Positions 12,680-16,112 of a stretch of DNA of 16,112 nt are shown here, piece after piece. Every line of letters starts with the position of its first letter. Within the stretch, counting starts at the first letter, position 1. The notes beneath the pieces are model-generated. The model saw nothing but the letters and a program-made list of their open reading frames with translations, searched no databases and was not told the origin of the DNA. This DNA is from Saccharofermentans sp. (GTDB lineage Bacteria; Bacillota_A; Clostridia; Saccharofermentanales; Saccharofermentanaceae): positions 1-16,112 of the forward strand of contig JAILMZ010000129.1 of assembly GCA_024692105.1 (NCBI GenBank), in the 5' to 3' direction. The position numbers and the translations under genes were made by a program.

Positions 12680-14707
12680 TCACTCCTCCAGCATCTTCTG
12701 AAGCTCTTCGAGACTGATAATGGTCACGCCGAGTTCTCTTGCCTTGCGTTCCTTTGAGCCTGCGTCTTCTCCCATGAGAAGGTAGGATGTCTTTTTTGAG
12801 ACGGAAGATGTTACCTTGCCGCCGTTGTCCTCAATGAGTTTTGTTGCTTCGTCCCTGCCCATGCCGGGAAGCGTTCCCGTGATGCAGAACGTGGATCCCG
12901 CGAGCTTGTCGGAAGCATTCTCGGAGACTTCTTTCTCGAACTTGACGCCTGCCGCCTTGAGCCTTGCGATAAGCGCCGCGTTGCCTTCGTCGCGGAAGAA
13001 ATCATGTATCGCATTCGCGGATATCTCGCCGATGTCCGAAGTGTTTATGAGCGCTTCGATCTCAGCGGAAGCGACATTGTCTATCGAACCGAAAGTCCTT
13101 ATGAGTTCTTTGGCTGTAGCCTTGCCTACGCCCGGTACGCCCAGGCCACCGAGCACGCGCTCTGCAGGAGAAGACACCCTTGATGCTTCGATCGCATCCA
13201 GGATTTTGTCCGTGTTCTTCTCAAGGCCTAAGACCTTCTCTTCTATCAGTTTGTCGCGCATGTCCTTGAGGGCGTAGATGTCTGCGATGTCTTTGAGATA
13301 GCCGAGCTCGACGAGCTTTCTAATGTATTCGTCGCCGAACCCTTTGACATCCATGCAGTCGCGCGATACGAAGTTGATTATCCTTCCTGCAACTGTCGCA
13401 GGGCAGGATAGATTGACGCACTTAAGGTCGGCCGCATCTGCTTCCTTGATGAGATGATGTCCGCACACGGGACAGACATCCGGCATGATGTACGGCTGCC
13501 AGTTTTCAGGTCTCTTGCTCTCGATGACGCCCTTTACCTTCGGGATGATCTCGCCCGACTTATATACGAGGATCGTATCGCCTATTCCGAGACCCATCTG
13601 CGTGATGAAATCCTGATTGTGCAGAGTCGCTCTCGATACCATAGTGCCGCAGAGATTGATCGGTTCGAAGACGGCTACGGGCGTTACCCTTCCGGTCCTT
13701 CCCGTGTTTACTTCGACCGACAGGAGTTTTGTCTCCTTTTCTTCCGGCGGGTACTTATATGCGATCGCCCAGTGCGGGAACTTGATCGTGCTGCCGAGCT
13801 TCTCGCGTTCAGCCAGGTTGTTCAGTTTTACGACCGCACCGTCAATGTCATACGCGAGTTCGCCTCTTGCCTCGCCTATCTTCTGGATAGCGTCCCAGAC
13901 CTCTTCCGCGGTCTTGCAGAGATAATACTTCTCGATAACCTTAACGCCGTTGCGCTTCAGGTATTCGTAGCCTTCGAGGTGCGTCTTGAAGGTAACGCCC
14001 TTCGTCTCCTGCACGTTAAAAATGAACAGTGACAGACCGCGGTCTCTCGTGATCCTCGTGTCCGTCTGGCGGAGCGTGCCTGCAGCGCAGTTTCGAGGGT
14101 TGGCAAAAGTCTTCTTGCCGTCCTCTTCCGCCTTCTCGTTGACCTTCGCGAATGCCTCGCGCGTCATGTACACTTCGCCTCTGATCTCGATGTAAGGAAC
14201 GGGCTCGGGGAGCTTTCTTACGACATCAGAGATCATCTTCGCATTCATCGTGACGTCCTCGCCCTCGGTGATGCCGTCGCCTCTTGTGACTGCAAGCTTG
14301 AGGTCGCCTTCTTCGTATCTTAAGGCCATCGACAGGCCGTCTATCTTCGTCTCTACAAGGAACTCCGCCTCGTCGCCGAAATCCCTCTTCATGGACTCTA
14401 CGAACTCATCCACTTCTTCCTTCGAGAAAACGTCCTGAAGGGACAGCATGGGCACGTTGTGCTTAACGAGCACGCCCTTTTCCGCCTTCCAGCCGACCCT
14501 CTTCGAAGGCGACTCGGGAACCACCCAGTCCGGATGATCCTTCTCTATCTGCTTAAGTTTGTTGTTCAGCTGGTCATATTCAAAATCCGATATCTCGGGC
14601 TCATCCTGGTTGTAGTAACGCTCAGCGTGGTAGTTCAAGGTCTTAACAAGATCCAGGTACTCCTGCTTCAAGCTGTCTTCTATGTCGAAAAGGCTTATCT
14701 GATCCAC
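12680..14707 (-). CDS. ligA: NAD-dependent DNA ligase
   Basis: 675 aa, the usual length. The N-terminal Ia domain has YYNQDEPEISDFEYDQL (31-47), the NAD-binding motif. Adenylated Lys121 is in ETKIDGLSMALRY (KxDG). NPRNCAAGTLRQ and GRVTPVAVFEP belong to the nucleotidyltransferase and OB domains. The zinc finger CPVCG...CVNLSCPA is followed by helix-hairpin-helix repeats (GLGVPGVGKATAKEL) and a C-terminal BRCT domain (about 595-675). It seals nicks in replication and repair using NAD. The start is GTG at 14707, with AAGGAGGG 6 nt upstream. It overlaps the end of the preceding membrane protein gene by 13 bp. A longer in-frame reading from 14785 is fully inside that gene and is rejected. Confidence 0.96.
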   Translation of the reverse strand: MDQISLFDIEDSLKQEYLDLVKTLNYHAERYYNQDEPEISDFEYDQLNNKLKQIEKDHPDWVVPESPSKRVGWKAEKGVLVKHNVPMLSLQDVFSKEEVDEFVESMKRDFGDEAEFLVETKIDGLSMALRYEEGDLKLAVTRGDGITEGEDVTMNAKMISDVVRKLPEPVPYIEIRGEVYMTREAFAKVNEKAEEDGKKTFANPRNCAAGTLRQTDTRITRDRGLSLFIFNVQETKGVTFKTHLEGYEYLKRNGVKVIEKYYLCKTAEEVWDAIQKIGEARGELAYDIDGAVVKLNNLAEREKLGSTIKFPHWAIAYKYPPEEKETKLLSVEVNTGRTGRVTPVAVFEPINLCGTMVSRATLHNQDFITQMGLGIGDTILVYKSGEIIPKVKGVIESKRPENWQPYIMPDVCPVCGHHLIKEADAADLKCVNLSCPATVAGRIINFVSRDCMDVKGFGDEYIRKLVELGYLKDIADIYALKDMRDKLIEEKVLGLEKNTDKILDAIEASRVSSPAERVLGGLGVPGVGKATAKELIRTFGSIDNVASAEIEALINTSDIGEISANAIHDFFRDEGNAALIARLKAAGVKFEKEVSENASDKLAGSTFCITGTLPGMGRDEATKLIEDNGGKVTSSVSKKTSYLLMGEDAGSKERKARELGVTIISLEELQKMLEE

Positions 14708-15342
14708 AGTGCACCCTCCTTCTTCTTCTGTGTCGCGAAAAAGATCACCGGCAGTACCGCAAGCACGGTAAAGAACACGCCCCAAGCAATCCCGGGAATG
14801 CCTGCCAGTCCGTCAAAAGGCGTTACGACATCCATCTCGTTATACCTTGTTATGTAAAGGATCTTGCGCACTGTATCACCGAGCCTTGCAATGGGTTCGA
14901 ACAGCGTTGCGGTAACGAGCGCTATCGGGAGGCTGAAGATGTACACTTCGGCGATCCAGATAAGCACTGTCTTAAGCCTGAAAAGATAGAGCACTGCGAG
15001 GATAACGACGGGGATGATGAGCGCTGCCGCTCTGCCGACATCCACCTGGAGATGAAATGCCGTCCTTGCGATAAATCCCACCAGAGTCGTAACCGCGATT
15101 ATTCCGGGAATGAACGGAGCCGCCTCCGACTTAGCAATCCGCTGAAGGAATACCGTGCAGACGGTAAAGACAAAAACAACGATAAGGGATACGGCGATAT
15201 CCGGAAGCTTCAGAACGCCTCCGACAGTCAATAATCCCTTATAAAAATAACCCGCTAAAATGTGGAAGGGCTCTGCTGCCAGAGTCCCCCACAATAAAAG
15301 CATAATAATAAAGACAATACCTGAACGTTCTTCAGATCTCAT
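14695..15342 (-). CDS. Multi-pass membrane protein of unknown function
   Basis: 215 aa, not recognised. About six hydrophobic segments are visible (8-30, 48-68, 76-93, 104-122, 126-148, 182-203), with a short basic C-terminus (QKKKEGALWIR). There are no catalytic motifs. The ATG at 15342 comes 3 nt after the stop of the ydbC-like gene and lacks a clear Shine-Dalgarno, so translation probably depends on ribosomes finishing the upstream gene. Its 3' end contains the ribosome binding site and start of ligA, coupling ligA to it. Operon position suggests co-expression, not a specific role. Confidence 0.78.
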   Translation of the reverse strand: MRSEERSGIVFIIMLLLWGTLAAEPFHILAGYFYKGLLTVGGVLKLPDIAVSLIVVFVFTVCTVFLQRIAKSEAAPFIPGIIAVTTLVGFIARTAFHLQVDVGRAAALIIPVVILAVLYLFRLKTVLIWIAEVYIFSLPIALVTATLFEPIARLGDTVRKILYITRYNEMDVVTPFDGLAGIPGIAWGVFFTVLAVLPVIFFATQKKKEGALWIR

Positions 15343-15345
15343 ACA

Positions 15346-15588
15346 TCAGACATCCAGCTTGGAGAAATCTCCTTCGTCAAAGAAAGTCTTGAGCATGCTG
15401 TACTCTTCGTAGTCAAGAGAGATACCCTTACCAACCTTCTGGTGATCCGGGCCCCAGTCACGAATGTCGAGCTTAGGCTTGCCGTTGTTCCACTTGATGA
15501 TGTTAACTTCGCGCTGCCAACCGGACTTGTTCTCTTTGAGTACACCGATAGTCTCAACGATCTCAAAAGTAATGTCAGTCTTAGCCAT
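15346..15588 (-). CDS. YdbC-like PC4-family nucleic-acid-binding protein
   Basis: 80 aa, the full length of the family. FEIVETIGVLKENKSGWQRE (8-27), VNIIKWNNGKPKLDIRDWGP (28-47) and KVGKGISLDYEE (51-62) form the compact beta-sheet plus C-terminal helix seen in bacterial YdbC, a homologue of eukaryotic PC4/p15. Lactococcal YdbC binds single-stranded DNA and may act in transcription or repair. DIRDW and KGISL are the most conserved pieces. ATG 15588 has GGAGG 7 nt upstream. It is the first gene of the operon that includes ligA, so a role near DNA metabolism fits. The family is confident; the exact role is not. Confidence 0.87.
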   Translation of the reverse strand: MAKTDITFEIVETIGVLKENKSGWQREVNIIKWNNGKPKLDIRDWGPDHQKVGKGISLDYEEYSMLKTFFDEGDFSKLDV

Positions 15589-15627
15589 GTTCCATCCTCC
15601 CGGATAAAATATAATTTATGATATACG

Positions 15628-15636
15628 ATTATAGCA
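15628..15636 (-). promoter_or_regulatory. Extended -10 promoter of the ydbC-ligA operon
   Basis: On the minus strand TGCTATAAT (15636-15628), inside TGTGCTATAATC, is a perfect extended -10. The same 12-mer precedes dinB. No good -35 is seen. The leader is about 35 nt. Confidence 0.7.
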
Positions 15637-15639
15637 CAG

Positions 15640-15978
15640 GAATAAACAAGTGAATATATTATAATTTAGAAGTATCTTATTATTTTAAAAATGGGGCGTG
15701 TAAAACCGACAATGCTTAAAGAACTTTAAATAATGCTTCTAAGCGTTTCCTGCTCAGATAAAAAGCCACCAGCTATTATTCGAGTTCGTTCGCTTTTATC
15801 TTGGCCCCATTTGAAAATGCTTTGTTTTACGGCATTTATAGTACAAGTTTTGTACCTAATGAACTCATTTGCATGTGTTTTACAGCTCTAGTGAACTCGT
15901 TTTGAACTCACGGATGAACTCACTCTATATGTTTCACGAATTTGATACTTACCAAGCCTTTTGGCTTACATCAGTCCT
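15640..15978. other. AT-rich gene-free region with hairpins
   Basis: About 340 bp without a supportable gene. It holds an imperfect stem AGATAAAA...TTTTATCT (15756-15801), the small perfect palindrome GTACAA-GTT-TTGTAC (15841-15855), the separated inverted repeat AAATGGGGC / GCCCCATTT (about 15689-15697 and 15804-15812), three copies of AATGCTT (15711, 15732, 15816) and the hairpin AAGCC-TTTT-GGCTT (15954-15967) near the end of the last gene. Composition differs sharply from the genes to the left. It may be a junction between core and acquired DNA. Confidence 0.5.
15860..15922. repeat. TGAACTC direct repeats with 11-bp spacing
   Basis: TGAACTC begins at 15860, 15892, 15903 and 15914. The last three are exactly 11 bp apart, and three of the four continue as TGAACTCA. 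The spacing (one helical turn) equals that of the tandem repeat at the left edge, though the sequence differs. Such repeats are seen in recombinase arm sites, iterons and operators. The repeats are direct observation; function is inferred. Confidence 0.55.
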
Positions 15979-16112
15979 CTATTTGGAATTAGGATTTATA
16001 AGAATATTGGATTCTTTATAATCTTTAAAATCCTCCAAAAGAGCATGTAAACTATCCAATGTCTGTTTCGGATTGTCTTCTTTATAGCAAGAAAGTGCCT
16101 TCGACTCAAACG
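15979..16112 (-). CDS. 3' end of an unrecognised gene, cut by the window
   Basis: An open frame enters from the right edge and ends at TAG (15981-15979), giving 43 residues that begin FESKALSCYKEDNP and end NILINPNSK. The middle looks helical (TLDSLHALLEDFKDYKE). I do not recognise it. Lysine is encoded almost only by AAA, and Leu, Phe, Ile and Asn codons are mostly AT-ending, unlike the other genes, which favour AAG, CTC and ATC. This points to a different origin, perhaps a mobile element. A chance frame is still possible because the fragment is short. Confidence 0.5.
   Translation of the reverse strand, partial: FESKALSCYKEDNPKQTLDSLHALLEDFKDYKESNILINPNSK

Noticed and set aside
14708..14785. 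Longer N-terminus for ligA
   Set aside because: It lies inside the preceding membrane protein gene, is not part of the ligase family, and the GTG at 14707 has an excellent Shine-Dalgarno.

Overview
The window looks like a chromosomal segment of a Gram-positive anaerobe of the class Clostridia (Bacillota), possibly from rumen or gut. Supporting signs are strong GGAGG ribosome binding sites, several TTG and GTG starts, sigma-A promoters with extended -10 elements, a free-standing Spo0A C-terminal domain protein, a YdbC/PC4-like protein, a DUF1858 protein and intrinsic terminators. Most genes are of moderate GC content and prefer AAG, ATC and TTC codons. The two edges are AT-rich and look different.

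Left edge (1-445): AT-rich DNA with a perfect tandem 11-bp repeat lies next to the 3' end of a minus-strand tRNA-Thr(UGU), which has its own promoter and terminator. This resembles the end of an integrated element lying beyond the left edge. Then comes a plus-strand pair (445-1951): a cytidylate-kinase-like protein with a C-terminal nuclease-like extension, followed 1 nt later by a hypoxanthine-phosphoribosyltransferase-like protein in which two key active-site residues are replaced.

1952-2720 has no credible protein gene. On the minus strand it holds what I regard as the most interesting item: an independent, highly structured RNA of about 600 nt. It has a 7-bp stem closing about 550 nt, a 9-bp long-range stem, many local hairpins and its own intrinsic terminator. 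G-U pairs that exist only on the minus strand fix its orientation. It resembles in size and layout the large 'ornate' bacterial RNAs (ROOL, OLE, GOLLD), but I cannot assign it to a family by eye.

2721-7001: a small multidrug-export-like membrane protein (minus) faces away from a YbdG-type MscS channel (plus). The channel converges on a minus-strand operon of dinB (DNA polymerase IV), a YhcC-family radical SAM protein and a two-helix membrane protein, with overlapping start and stop codons. The dinB promoter sits so close to its ATG that the mRNA may be leaderless, and a LexA-like box overlaps it.

7105-10200: a two-component system made of an OmpR-type regulator and a 7TMR-DISM-type sensor kinase, with an intrinsic-terminator hairpin between them. 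A large two-tier palindrome at the end of the kinase gene is followed by a strong terminator. 10217-11534: a DUF1858 CxxC protein (minus), the DNA-binding protein HU (plus) and the Spo0A-C protein (minus).

11654-15588: a tightly packed minus-strand operon transcribed as ydbC-like, six-helix membrane protein, ligA, 5-formyltetrahydrofolate cyclo-ligase and a small membrane protein. The right edge (15640-16112) is AT-rich with 11-bp-spaced TGAACTC repeats, hairpins and the 3' end of an unrecognised minus-strand gene with different codon use, probably the border of another acquired segment.
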